Assembly (NCBI GenBank): GCA_030762175.1
Contig: CM060834.1
Span: 65,763,501 to 65,827,500, forward strand
DNA length: 64,000 bases
Reading direction: 5' to 3'
From: Metallyticus violacea
Taxonomy: Eukaryota; Arthropoda; Insecta; Mantodea; Metallyticidae
Shown here: piece after piece, positions 48,501 through 62,290 of the stretch
Layout of the letters: each line of letters starts with the position of its first letter
Position numbering within the stretch: the first letter of the stretch is position 1
The notes under the pieces: generated by a model
Seen by the model: only the letters and a program-made list of their open reading frames with translations
Told to the model about the DNA's origin: nothing
Database searches by the model: none
Program-made: the position numbers and the translations under genes

Positions 48501-51500
48501 TTCTCTTTCATTACACTTGTTTGATACCCTTAGACAAGCATATTATGCGCAAAGAATCTCGAAAACAAAAAAATTTTTTTTCGAAGTTTGGAAACTTCGT
48601 TAGAATCACTTTTTTTCCGTTCTTATTTAAGATTACTGGTTCTCTTTCATTATACTAGTTTGATAGCCTCAGACAAGCATATTATGCGCAAAGAATCTCG
48701 AAAAAAAAAAAATTTTTTTTCGAAGTTTGGAAACTACGTTAGAATCACTTTTTTTCCGTTCTTATTTGAGATAACTTGTTCTCTTTCATTATACTAGATT
48801 GATAGCCTTAGACAAGCATATTATGCGCAAAGAATCTCGAAAAGAAAAAAATTTTTTTTCGAAGTTTAGAAACTTCCTTAGAATCACTTTTTTTCCATTC
48901 TTATTTGAGATAACTTGTTCTCTTTCATTATACTTGTTTGATAGCCTTAGACAAGCATATTATGCGCAAAGAATCTCAAAAAGAAAAAAATTTTTTTTCG
49001 AAGTTTGGAAACTTCCTTAGAATCACTTTTTACCATTCTTATTTGAGATAACTTGTTCTCTTTCATTATACTTGTTTGATAGCCTTAGACAAGCATATTA
49101 TGCGCAAAGAATCTCGAAAAGAAAAAAATTTTTTTTCGAAGTTTGGAAACTTCGTTAGAATGACTTTTTTTCCGTTCTTATTTAAGATTACTGGTTCTCG
49201 TTCATTATACTAGTTTGATAGCCTCAGACAGGCATATTATGCGCAAAGAATCTCGAAAAGAAAAAAATTTTTTTTCGAAGTTTGGAAACTTCCTTAGAAT
49301 CACTTTTTTTCCATTCTTATTTGAGATAACTTGTTCTCTTTCATTATACTTGTTTGATAGCCTTAGACAAGCATATTATGCGCAAAGAATCTCGAAAAGA
49401 AAAAAATTTTTTTTCGAAGTTTGGAAACTTCGTTAGAATCACTTTTTTTCCGTTCTTATTTAAGATCACTGGTTCTCTTTCATTATACTATTTTGATAGC
49501 CTCAGACAAGCATATTATGCGTAAAGAATCTCGAAAAAAAAAAATTTTTTTTCGAAGTTTGGAAACTTAGTTAGAATCACTTTTTTTCCGTTCTTATTTG
49601 AGATAACTTGTTCTCTTTCATTATACTAGTTTGATAGCCTCAGACAAGCATATTATGCGCAAAGAATCTCGAAAAGAAAAAAATTTTTTTTCGAAGTTTG
49701 GAAACTTCGTTAGAATCACTTTTTTTCCGTTCTTATTTGAGATAACTGGTTCTCTTTCATTATACTAGTTTGATAGCCTCAGACAAGCATATTATGCGCA
49801 AAGAATCTCGAAAAGAAAAAAATTTTTTTTCGAAGTTTGGAAACTTCCTTAGAATCACTTTTTTTCCATTCTTATTTGAGATAACTTGTTCTCTTTCATT
49901 ATACTTGTTTGATAGCCTTAGACAAGCATATTATGCGCAAAGAATCTCGAAAAGAAAAAAATTTTTTTTCGAAGTTTGAAAACTTCGTTAGAATCACTTT
50001 TTTTCCGTTCTTATTTAAGATTACTGGTTCTCTTTCATTATACTAGTTTGATAGCCTCAGACAAGCATATTATGCGCAAAGAATCTCGAAAAGAAAAAAA
50101 TTTTTTTTTCGAAGTTTGGAAACTTCGTTAGAATCACTTTTTTTCCGTTTTTATATGAGATAACTTGTTCTCTTTCATTATACTAGTTTGATAGCCTTAG
50201 ACAAGCATATTATGCGCAAAGAATCTCGAAAAGAAAAAAATTTTTTTTCGAAGTTTGGAATCTTCGTTGGAATCACTTTTTTCCCGTTCTTATTTAAGAT
50301 TACTGGTTCTCTTTCATTATACTAGTTTGATAGCCTCAGACAAGCATATTATGCCCAAAGAATCTCGAAAAGAAAAAAATTTTTTTTCGAAGTTTGGAAA
50401 CTTCCTTAGAATCACATTTTTTCCATTCTTATTTGAGATAACTTGTTCTCTTTCATTATACTAGTTTGATAGCCTTAGACAAGCATATTATGCGCAAAGA
50501 ATCTCGAAAAGAAAAAAATTTTTTTCGAAGTTTGGAAACTTTGTTAGAATCACTTTTTTTCCGTTCTTATTTGAGATAACTGGTTCTCTTTCATTATACT
50601 AGTTTGATAGCCTCAGACAAGCATATTATGCGCAAAGAATCTCGAAAAGAAAAAAAATTTTTTTCGAAGTTTGGAAACTTCCTTAGAATCACTTTTTTTC
50701 CATTCTTATTTGAGATAACTTGTTCTCTTTCATTATACTTGTTTGATAGCCTTAGACAAGCATATTATGCGCAAAGAATCTCGAAAACAAAAAAATTTTT
50801 TTTCGAAGTTTGGAAACTTCGTTAGAATCACTTTTTTTCCGTTCTTATTTAAGATTACTGGTTCTCTTTCATTATACTAGTTTGATAGCCTCAGACAAGC
50901 ATATTATGCGCAAAGAATCTCGAAAAAAAAAAAATTTTTTTTCGAAGTTTGGAAACTACGTTAGAATCACTTTTTTTCCGTTCTTATTTGAGATAACTTG
51001 TTCTCTTTCATTATACTAGTTTGATAGCCTTAGACAAGCATATTATGCGCAAAGAATCTCGAAAAGAAAAAAATTTTTTTTCGAAGTTTGGAAACTTCGT
51101 TAGAATCACTTTTTTTCCGTTCTTATTTAAGATTACTGGTTCTCTTTAGTTATACTAGTTTGATAGCTTCAGACAAGCATATTATGCGCAAAGAATCTCG
51201 TAAAGAAAAAAATTTTTTTTCGAAGTTTGGAAACTTCGTTAGAATCACTTTTTTTCCGTTCTTATTTGAGATAACTTGTTCTCTTTCATTATACTTGTTT
51301 GATAGCCTTAGACAAGCATATTATGCGCAAAGAATCTCGAAAAGAAAAAAATTTTTTTTCGAAGTTTGGAAACTTCCTTAGAATCACTTTTTTTCCATTC
51401 TTATTTGAGATAACTTGTTCTCTTTCATTATACTAGTTTGATAGCCTCAGACAAGCATATTATGCGCAAAGAATCTCGAAAAGAAAAAAATTTTTTTTCG

Positions 51501-54500
51501 AAGTTTGGAATCTTCCTTAGAATCACTTTTTTTCCATTCTTATTTGAGATAACTTGTTCTGTTTCATTATACTAGTTTGATAGCCTTAGACAAGCATATT
51601 ATGCGCAAAGAATCTCGAAAAGAAAAAAATTGTTTTTCGAAGTTTGGAAACTTCGTTAGAATCACTTTTTTTCCGTTCTTATTTAAGATAACTTGTTCTC
51701 TTTCATTATACTAGTTTGATAGCCTTAGACAAGCATATTATGCGCAAAGAATCTCGAAAAGAAAAAAATTTTTTTTCGAAGTTTGGAAACTTCGTTAGAA
51801 TCACTTTTTTTCCGTTCTTATTTGAAATAACTGGTTTTCTTTCATTATACTAGTTTGATAGCCTTAGACAAGCATATTATGCGCAAAGAATCTCGAAAAG
51901 AAAAAAATTTTTTTTCGAAGTTTGGAAACTTCGTTAGAATCACTTTTTTTCCATTCTTATTTGAGATAACTTGTTCTCTTTCATTATACTTGTTTGATAG
52001 CCTGAGACAAGCCTATTATGCGCAAAGAATCTCGAAAAGAAAAAAATTTTTTTTCGAAGTTTGGAAACTACCTTAGAATCACTTTTTTTCCATTCTTATT
52101 TGAGATAACTTGTTCTCTTTCATTATACTAGTTTGATAGCCTCAGACAAGCATATTATGCGCAAAGAATCTCGAAAAGAAAAAAATTTTTTTTCGAAGTT
52201 TGGAAACTTCGTTAGAATCACTTTTTTTCCGTTCTTATTTCAGTTAACTTGTTCTCTTTCATTATACTAGTTTGATAGCCTTAGACAAGCATATTATGCG
52301 CAAAGAATCTCGAAAAGAAAAAAATTTTTTTTCGAAGTTTGGAAACTTCGTTAGAATCACTTTTTTTCCGTTCTTATTTGAGATAACTGGATCTCTTTCA
52401 TTATACTAGTTTGATAGCCTCAGACAAGCATATTATGCGCAAAGAATGTCGAAAAGAAAAAAATTTTATTTCGAAGGTTTGAATATTCGTTAGAATCACT
52501 TTTTTTCCGTTCTTATTTGAGATAACTGTTTCTCTTTCATTATACTACTTTGATAGCCTCAGAAAAGTATATTATGCGCAAAGAATCTCGAAAAGAAAAA
52601 AATTTTTTTCGAAGTTTGGAAACTTCGTTAGAATCACTTATTTTCCGTTCTTATTTGAGATAACTGGTTCTCTTTCATTATACTAGTTTGATAGCCTCAG
52701 ACAAGCATATTATGCGCAAAGAATCTCGAAAGGAAAAAAATTTTTTTTCGAAGTTTGGAAACTTCCTTAGAATCACTTTTTTTCCATTCTTATTTGAGAT
52801 AACTTGTTCTCTTTCATTATACTTGTTTGATAGCCTCAGACAAGCATATTATGCGCAAAGAATGTCGAAAAGAAAAAAATTTTATTTCGAAGGTTTGAAT
52901 ATTCGTTAGAATCACTTTTTTTCCGTTCTTATTTGAGATAACTGGTTCTCTTTCATTATACTACTTTGAAAGCCTCAGAAAAGTATATTATGCGCAAAGA
53001 ATCTCGAAAAGAAAAAAATTTTTTTCGAAGTTTGGAAACTTCGTTAGAATCACTTTTTTTCCGTTCTTATTTGAGATAACTGGTTCTCTTTCATTATACT
53101 AGTTTGATAGCCTCAGACAAGCATATTATGCGCAAAGAATCTCGAAAAGAAAAAAATTTTTTTTCGAAGTTTGGAAACTTCCTTAGAATCACTTTTTTTC
53201 CATTCTTATTTGAGATAACTTGTTCTCTTTCATTATACTTGTTTGATAGCCTTAGACAAGCATATTATGCGCAAAGAATCTCGAAAAGAAAAAAATTTTT
53301 TTTCGAAGTTTGGAAACTTCGTTAGAATCACTTTTTTTCCGTTCTTATTTAAGATCACTGGTTCTCTTTCATTATACTATTTTGATAGCCTCAGACAAGC
53401 ATATTATGCGTAAAGAATCTCGAAAAAAAAAAAATTTTTTTTCGAAGTTTGGAAACTTAGTTAGAATCACTTTTTTTCCGTTCTTATTTGAGATAACTTA
53501 TTCTCTTTCATTATACTAGTTTGATAGCCTCAGACAAGCATATTATGCGCAAAGAATCTCGAAAAGAAAAAAATTTTTTTTCGAAGTTTGGAAACTTCGT
53601 TAGAATCACTTTTTTTCCGTTCTTATTTGAGATAACTGGTTCTCTTTCATTATACTAGTTTGATAGCCTCAGACAAGCATATTATGCGCAAAGAATCTCG
53701 AAAAGAAAAAAATTTTTTTTCGAAGTTTGGAAACTTCCTTAGAATCACTTTTTTTCCATTCTTATTTGAGATAACTTGTTCTCTTTCATTATACTTGTTT
53801 GATAGCCTTAGACAAGCATATTATGCGCAAAGAATCTCGAAAAGAAAAAAATTTTTTTTCGAAGTTTGAAAACTTCGTTAGAATCACTTTTTTTCCGTTC
53901 TTATTTAAGATTACTGGTTCTCTTTCATTATACTAGTTTGATAGCCTCAGACAAGCATATTATGCGCAAAGAATCTCGAAAAGAAAAAAATTTTTTTTTC
54001 GAAGTTTGGAAACTTCGTTAGAATCACTTTTTTTCCGTTTTTATATGAGATAACTTGTTCTCTTTCATTATACTAGTTTGATAGCCTTAGACAAGCATAT
54101 TATGCGCAAAGAATCTCGAAAAGAAAAAAATTTTTTTTCGAAGTTTGGAATCTTCGTTGGAATCACTTTTTTCCCGTTCTTATTTAAGATTACTGGTTCT
54201 CTTTCATTATACTAGTTTGATAGCCTCAGACAAGCATATTATGCCCAAAGAATCTCGAAAAGAAAAAAATTTTTTTTCGAAGTTTGGAAACTTCCTTAGA
54301 ATCACATTTTTTCCATTCTTATTTGAGATAACTTGTTCTCTTTCATTATACTAGTTTGATAGCCTTAGACAAGCATATTATGCGCAAAGAATCTCGAAAA
54401 GAAAAAAATTTTTTTCGAAGTTTGGAAACTTTGTTAGAATCACTTTTTTTCCGTTCTTATTTGAGATAACTGGTTCTCTTTCATTATACTAGTTTGATAG

Positions 54501-55610
54501 CCTCAGACAAGCATATTATGCGCAAAGAATCTCGAAAAGAAAAAAATTTTTTTTCGAAGTTTGGAAACTTCCTTAGAATCACTTTTTTTCCATTCTTATT
54601 TGAGATAACTTGTTCTCTTTCATTATACTTGTTTGATAGCCTTAGACAAGCATATTATGCGCAAAGAATCTCGAAAACAAAAAAATTTTTTTCGAAGTTT
54701 GGAAACTTCGTTAGAATCACTTTTTTTCCGTTCTTATTTAAGATTACTGGTTCTCTTTCATTATACTAGTTTGATAGCCTCAGACAAGCATATTATGCGC
54801 AAAGAATCTCGAAAAAAAAAAAATTTTTTTTCGAAGTTTGGAAACTACGTTAGAATCACTTTTTTTCCGTTCTTATTTGAGATAACTTGTTCTCTTTCAT
54901 TATACTAGTTTGATAGCCTTAGACAAGCATATTATGCGCAAAGAATCTCGAAAAGAAAAAAATTTTTTTTCGAAGTTTAGAAACTTCCTTAGAATCACTT
55001 TTTTCCATTCTTATTTGAGATAACTTGTTCTCTTTCATTATACTTGTTTGATAGCCTTAGACAAGCATATTATGCGCAAAGAATCTCAAAAAGAAAAAAA
55101 TTTTTTTTCGAAGTTTGGAAACTTCCTTTGAATCACTTTTTACCATTCTTATTTGAGATAACTTGTTCTCTTTCATTATACTAGTTTGATAGCCTCAGAC
55201 AAGCATATTATGCGCAAAGAATCTCGAAAAGAAAAAAATTTTTTTTCGAAGTTTGGAAACTTCCTTAGAATCACTTTTTTTCCATTCTTATTTGAGATAA
55301 CTTGTTCTCTTTCATTATACTAGTTTGATAGCCTTAGACAAGCATATTATGCGCAAAGAATCTCGAAAAGAAAAAAATTTTTTTTCGAAGTTTGGAAACT
55401 TCGTTAAAATCACTTTTTTTCCGTTCTTATTTAAGATAACTTGTTCTCTTTCATTATACTAGTTTGATAGCCTTAGACAAGCATATTATGCGCAAAGAAT
55501 CTCGAAAAGAAAAAAATTTTTTTTCGAAGTTTGGAAACTTCGTTAGAATCACTTTTTTTCCGTTCTTATTTGAGATAACTGGTTCTCTTTCATTATACTA
55601 GTTTGATAGC
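45551..55610 (+). repeat. 10,001-bp tandem duplication, copy 2
   Basis: This is the second copy, aligned to 35,550-45,609 with no indel in the offset. The match ends at 55,611, where GATAGCG stands against GATAGCC at 45,610. By eye I found one difference: base 39,544 is A (A12T7 tract) and base 49,545 is T (A11T8). Its last 860 bases also serve as the start of the 2,498-bp repeat that follows. Such near-identity among monomers that differ by several percent from their neighbours means the whole 72-mer was duplicated as a unit and recently, or that the sequence was duplicated during assembly. Confidence 0.92.
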
Positions 55611-58600
55611 GTCAGACAAGCATATTATGCGCAAAGAATCTCGAAAAGAAAAAATTTTTTTTTCGAAGTTTGGAAACTTCCTTAGAATCACTTTTTTTCC
55701 ATTCTTATTTGAGATAACTTGTTCTCTTTCATTATACTTGTTTGATAGCCTCAGACAAGCATATTATGCGCAAAGAATCTCGAAAAGAAAAAAATTTTTT
55801 TTCGAAGTTTGGAAACTTCCTTAGAATCACATTTTTTCCGTTCTTATTTAAGATTACTGGTTCTCTTTCATTATACTAGTTTGATAGCTTCAGACAAGCA
55901 TATTATGCGCAAAGAATGTCGAAAAGAAAAAAATTTTATTTCGAAGTTTGGAAACTTCGTTAGAATCACTTTTTTTCCGTTCTTATTTGAGATAACTTGT
56001 ACTCTTTCATTATACTAGTTTGATAGCCTTAGACAAGCATATTATGCGCAAAGAATCTCGAAAAGAAAAAAATTTTTTTTCGAAGTTTAGAAACTTCCTT
56101 AGAATCACTTTTTTCCATTCTTATTTGAGATAACTTGTTCTCTTTCATTATACTTGTTTGATAGCCTTAGACAAGCATATTATGCGCAAAGAATCTCAAA
56201 AAGAAAAAAATTTTTTTTCGAAGTTTGGAAACTTCCTTTGAATCACTTTTTACCATTCTTATTTGAGATAACTTGTTCTCTTTCATTATACTAGTTTGAT
56301 AGCCTCAGACAAGCATATTATGCGCAAAGAATCTCGAAAAGAAAAAAATTTTTTTTCGAAGTTTGGAAACTTCCTTAGAATCACTTTTTTTCCATTCTTA
56401 TTTGAGATAACTTGTTCTCTTTCATTATACTAGTTTGATAGCCTTAGACAAGCATATTATGCGCGAAGAATCTCGAAAAGAAAAAAATTTTTTTTCGAAG
56501 TTTGGAAACTTCGTTAAAATCACTTTTTTTCCGTTCTTATTTAAGATAACTTGTTCTCTTTCATTATACTAGTTTGATAGCCTTAGACAAGCATATTATG
56601 CGCAAAGAATCTCGAAAAGAAAAAAATTTTTTTTCGAAGTTTGGAAACTTCGTTAGAATCACTTTTTTTCCGTTCTTATTTGAGATAACTGGTTCTCTTT
56701 CATTATACTAGTTTGATAGCGTCAGACAAGCATATTATGCGCAAAGAATCTCGAAAAGAAAAAAATTTTTTTTCGAAGTTTGGAAACTTCCTTAGAATCA
56801 CTTTTTTTCCATTCTTATTTGAGATAACTTGTTCTCTTTCATTATACTTGTTTGATAGCCTCAGACAAGCATATTATGCGCAAAGAATCTCGAAAAGAAA
56901 AAAATTTTTTTTCGAAGTTTGGAAACTTCGTTGGAATCACATTTTTTCCGTTCTTATTTAAGATTACTGGTTCTCTTTCATTATACTAGTTTGATAGCTT
57001 CAGACAAGCATATTATGCGCAAAGAATGTCGAAAAGAAAAAAATTTTATTTCGAAGTTTGGAAACTTCGTTAGAATCACTTTTTTTCCGTTCTTATTTGA
57101 GATAACTGGTTCTCTTTCATTATACTACTTTGATAGCCTCAGAAAAGCATATTATGCGCAAAGAATCTTGAAAAGAAAAATATTTTTTTTCGAAGATTGG
57201 AAACCTCGTTAGAATCACTTTTTTTCCGTTCTTATTTGAGATAACTGGTTCTCTTTCATTATACTAGTTTGATAGCCTCAGACAAGCATATTATGCGCAA
57301 AGAATCTCGAAAAAAAAAAAATTTTTTTTCGAAGTTTGGAAACTACGTTAGAATCACTTTTTTTCCGTTCTTATTTGAGATAACTTGTTCTCTTTCATTA
57401 TACTAGTTTGATAGCCTTAGACAAGCATATTATGCGCAAAGAATCTCGAAAAGAAAAAAATTTTTTTTCGAAGTTTAGAAACTTCCTTAGAATCACTTTT
57501 TTCCATTCTTATTTGAGATAACTTGTTCTCTTTCATTATACTTGTTTGATAGCCTTAGACAAGCATATTATGCGCAAAGAATCTCAAAAAGAAAAAAATT
57601 TTTTTTCGAAGTTTGGAAACTTCCTTTGAATCACTTTTTACCATTCTTATTTGAGATAACTTGTTCTCTTTCATTATACTAGTTTGATAGCCTCAGACAA
57701 GCATATTATGCGCAAAGAATCTCGAAAAGAAAAAAATTTTTTTTCGAAGTTTGGAAACTTCCTTAGAATCACTTTTTTTCCATTCTTATTTGAGATAACT
57801 TGTTCTCTTTCATTATACTAGTTTGATAGCCTTAGACAAGCATATTATGCGCAAAGAATCTCGAAAAGAAAAAAATTTTTTTTCGAAGTTTGGAAACTTC
57901 GTTAAAATCACTTTTTTTCCGTTCTTATTTAAGATAACTTGTTCTCTTTCATTATACTAGTTTGATAGCCTTAGACAAGCATATTATGCGCAAAGAATCT
58001 CGAAAAGAAAAAAATTTTTTTTCGAAGTTTGGAAACTTCGTTAGAATCACTTTTTTTCCGTTCTTATTTGAGATAACTGGTTCTCTTTCATTATACTAGT
58101 TTGATAGCGTCAGACAAGCATATTATGCGCAAAGAATCTCGAAAAGAAAAAAATTTTTTTTCGAAGTTTGGAAACTTCCTTAGAATCACTTTTTTTCCAT
58201 TCTTATTTGAGATAACTTGTTCTCTTTCATTATACTTGTTTGATAGCCTCAGACAAGCATATTATGCGCAAAGAATCTCGAAAAGAAAAAAATTTTTTTT
58301 CGAAGTTTGGAAACTTCGTTGGAATCACATTTTTTCCGTTCTTATTTAAGATTACTGGTTCTCTTTCATTATACTAGTTTGATAGCTTCAGACAAGCATA
58401 TTATGCGCAAAGAATGTCGAAAAGAAAAAAATTTTATTTCGAAGTTTGGAAACTTCGTTAGAATCACTTTTTTTCCGTTCTTATTTGAGATAACTTGTTC
58501 TCTTTCATTATACTAGTTTGATAGCCTTAGATAAGCATATTATGCGCAAAGAATCTCGAAAAGAAAAAAATTTTTTTTCGAAGTTTAGAAACTTCCTTAG

Positions 58601-59770
58601 AATCACTTTTTTCCATTCTTATTTGAGATAACTTGTTCTCTTTCATTATACTTGTTTGATAGCCTTAGACAAGCATATTATGCGCAAAGAATCTCAAAAA
58701 GAAAAAAATTTTTTTTCGAAGTTTGGAAACTTCCTTTGAATCACTTTTTACCATTCTTATTTGAGATAACTTGTTCTCTTTCATTATACTAGTTTGATAG
58801 CCTCAGACAAGCATATTATGCGCAAAGAATCTCGAAAAGAAAAAAATTTTTTTTCGAAGTTTGGAAACTTCCTTAGAATCACTTTTTTTCCATTCTTATT
58901 TGAGATAACTTGTTCTCTTTCATTATACTAGTTTGATAGCCTTAGACAAGCATATTATGCGCAAAGAATCTCGAAAAGAAAAAAATTTTTTTTCGAAGTT
59001 TGGAAACTTCGTTAAAATCACTTTTTTTCCGTTCTTATTTAAGATAACTTGTTCTCTTTCATTATACTAGTTTGATAGCCTTAGACAAGCATATTATGCG
59101 CAAAGAATCTCGAAAAGGAAAAAATTTTTTTTCGAAGTTTGGAAACTTCGTTAGAATCACTTTTTTTCCGTTCTTATTTGAGATAACTGGTTCTCTTTCA
59201 TTATATTAGTTTGATAGCGTCAGACAAGCATATTATGCGCAAAGAATCTCGAAAAGAAAAAAATTTTTTTTCGAAGTTTGGAAACTTCCTTAGAATCACT
59301 TTTTTTCCATTCTTATTTGAGATAACTTGTTCTCTTTCATTATACTTGTTTGATAGCCTCAGACAAGCATATTATGCGCAAAGAATCTCGAAAAGAAAAA
59401 AATTTTTTTTCGAAGTTTGGAAACTTCGTTGGAATCACATTTTTTCCGTTCTTATTTAAGATTACTGGTTCTCTTTCATTATACTAGTTTGATAGCTTCA
59501 GACAAGCATATTATGCGCAAAGAATGTCGAAAAGAAAAAAATTTTATTTCGAAGTTTGGAAACTTCGTTAGAATCACTTTTTTTCCGTTCTTATTTGAGA
59601 TAACTGGTTCTCTTTCATTATACTACTTTGATAACCTCAGAAAAGCATATTATGCGCAAAGAATCTTGAAAAGAAAAATATTTTTTTTCGAAGATTGGAA
59701 ACCTCGTTAGAATCACTTTTTTTCCGTTCTTATTTGAGATAACTGGTTCTCTTTCATTATACTAGTTTGA
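54750..59770 (+). repeat. 2,498-bp (18-monomer) tandem duplication
   Basis: Copy one (54,750-57,247) and copy two (57,248-59,745, match continuing to 59,770) are offset by 2,498. AAACTACGTT is at 54,842 and 57,340. CTTTTTACCATTC falls near 55,134, 56,244, 57,632 and 58,742, and GATAGCGTCAG near 55,605, 56,715, 58,103 and 59,213. Both alternate spacings of 1,110 and 1,388 bp (8 and 10 monomers), so each 18-mer is built from an 8-mer and a 10-mer version of one module. Private changes include GCGCGAAG near 56,461, TTATATTAG near 59,203 and GATAACC near 59,631. Confidence 0.87.
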
Positions 59771-60548
59771 TTGCCTCAGACAAGCATATTATGCGCAAAG
59801 AATCTCGAAAAGAAAAAAATTTTTTTTCGAAGTTTGGAAACTTCCTTAGAATCACATTTTTTCCATTCTTATTTGAGATAACTGGTTCTCTTTCATTATA
59901 CTAGTTTGATAGCCTCAGACAACCATATTATGCGCAAAGAATCTCGAAAAGAAAAAAATTTTTTTTCGAAGTTTGGAAACTTCCTTAGAATCACTTTTTT
60001 TCCATTCTTATTTGAGATAACTTGTTCTCTTGCATTATACTTGTTTGATAGCCTTAGACAAGCATATTATGCGCAAAGAATCTCGAAAAGAAAAAAATTT
60101 TTTTTCGAAGTTTGGAAACTTCGTTAGAATCACTTTTTTTCCGTTCTTATTTAAGATCACTGGTTCTCTTTCATTATACTATTTTGATAGCCTCAGACAA
60201 GCATATTATGCGCAAAGAATCTCGAAAAAAAAAAAATTTTTTTTCGAAGTTTGGAAACTTAGTTAGAATCACTTTTTTTCCGTTCTTATTTGAGATAACT
60301 TGTTCTCTTTCATTATACTAGTTTGATAGCCTTAGACAAGCATATTATGCGCAAAGAATCTCGAAAAGAAAAAAATTTTTTTTCGAAGTTTGGAAACTTC
60401 CTTAGAATCACTTTTTTTCCATTCTTATTTGAGATAACTTGTTCTCTTTCATTATACTTGTTTGATAGCCTTAGACAAGCATATTATGCGCAAAGAATCT
60501 CGAAAAGAAAAAAATTTTTTTTCGAAGTTTGGAAACTTCCTTAGAATC
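59771..60548 (+). repeat. Satellite linking the 2,498-bp repeat to the long-range block
   Basis: Five to six monomers occur here, with no gene. The order (GATTGCC, ACATTTTTTCC, then monomers with GATCACTGG and AAACTTAGTTAG) resembles 9,900-10,600, 12,000-12,680 and 37,130-37,800, so this is another displaced copy of that module. CAACCATATT near 59,931 and TCTTGCATTA near 60,030 are private changes. Confidence 0.65.
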
Positions 60549-62290
60549 ACTTTTTTTCCATTCTTATTTGAAATAACTTGTTCTCTTTCATTATACTAGT
60601 TTGATAGCCTCTGACAAGCATATTATGCGCAAAGAATCTCGAAAAGAAAAAAATTTTTTTTCGTAGTTTGGAAACTTCCTTAGAATCACTTTTTTTCCAT
60701 TCTTATTTGAGATAACTTGTTCTCTTTCATTATACTAGTTTGATAGCCTATGACAAGCATATTATGCGCAAAGAATTTCGAAAAGAAAAAAATTTTTTTT
60801 CCAAGATTGGAAACCTCGTTAGAATCACTTTTTTTCCGTTCTTATTTGAGATAACTGGTTCTCTTTCATTATACTAGTTTGATAGCCTCAGAAAAGCATA
60901 GGTGTGCGCAAAGAATCTCGAAAAGAAAAAAATTTTTTTTCGAAGTTTGAAAACTTCGTTAGAATCACTTTTTTTCCGTTCTTATTTGAGATAACTGGTT
61001 CTCTTTCATTATACTAGTTTGATAGCCTCAGACAAGCATATTATGCGCAAAGAATCTCGAAGGAAAAAAATTTTTTTTCGAAGTTTGGAAACTTACTTAG
61101 AATCACTTTTTTTCCATTCTTATTTGAGATAACTTGTTCTCTTTCATTATACTTGTTTGATAGCCTTAGACAAGCATATTATGCGCAAAGAATCTCGAAA
61201 AGAAAAAAATTTTTTTTCGAAGTTTGGAAACTTCGTTAGAATCCCTTTTTTTCCGTTCTTATTTAAGTTAACTTGTTCTCTTTCATTATACTAGTTTGAT
61301 ATCCTTAGACAAGCATATTATGCGCAAAGAATCTCGAAAAGAAAAAAATTTTTTTTCGAAGTTTGGAAACTTCGTTAGAATCACTTTTTTTCCGTTCTTA
61401 TTTGAGATAACTGGTTCTCTTTCATTATACTAGTTTGATAGCCTCAGACAAGCATATTATGCGCAAAGAATCTCGAAAAGAAAAAAATTTTTTTTCGAAG
61501 TTTGGAAACTTCGTTAGAATCACTTTTTTTCCGTTCTTATTTAAGATTACTGGTTCTCTTTAGTTATACTAGTTTGATAGCTTCAGACAAGCATATTATG
61601 CGCAAAGAATCTCGAAAAGAAAAAAATTTTTTTTCGAAGTTTGGAAACTTCGTTAGAATCACTTTTTTTCCGTTCTTATTTGAGATAACTTGTTCTCTTT
61701 CATTATACTTGTTTGATAGCCTTAGACAAGCATATTATGCGCAAAGAATCTCGAAAAGAAAAAAATTTTTTTTCGAAGTTTGGAAACTTCCTTAGAATCA
61801 CTTTTTTTCCATTCTTATTAGAGATAACTTGTTCTCTTTCATTATACTAGTTTGATAGCCTCAGACAAGCATATTATGCGCAAAGAATCTCGAAAAGAAA
61901 AAAATTTTTTTTCGAAGTTTGGAATCTTCCTTAGAATCACTTTTTTTCCATTCTTATTTGAGATAACTTGTTCTGTTTCATTATACTAGTTTGATAGCCT
62001 TAGACAAGCATATTATGCGCAAGAATCTCGAAAAGAAAAAAATTTTTTTTCGAAGTTTGGAAACTTCGTTAGAATCACTTTTTTTCCGTTCTTATTTAAG
62101 ATAACTTGTTCTCTTTCATTATACTAGTTTGATAGCCTCAGACAAGCATATTATGCGCAAAGAATCTCGAAAAGAAAAAAATTTTTTTTCGAAGTTTGGA
62201 AACTTCGTTAGAATCACTTTTTTTCCGTTTTTATTTGAAATAACTGGTTTTCTTTCATTATACTAGTTTGATAGCCTTAGACAAGCATAT
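60549..62290 (+). repeat. Second copy of the 14.2-16.0 kb block, lacking one monomer
   Basis: This aligns to 14,160-16,040 through the tags CCTCTGAC, CCTATGAC, AGGTGTGCGC (60,900-60,909), CTCGAAGGAAAA, GATATCC and CTTTAGTTATAC (61,558). Between about 61,200 and 61,300 it lacks exactly one monomer found in the other copy. Private changes include TTCGTAGTTT near 60,661, AATCCCTTTT near 61,241, TTATTAGAG near 61,816 and a lost A in GCGCAAGAATC near 62,017. From 62,290 (CATATAATGC) the sequence switches to the 16.6/35.6-kb type of monomer. Confidence 0.82.
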
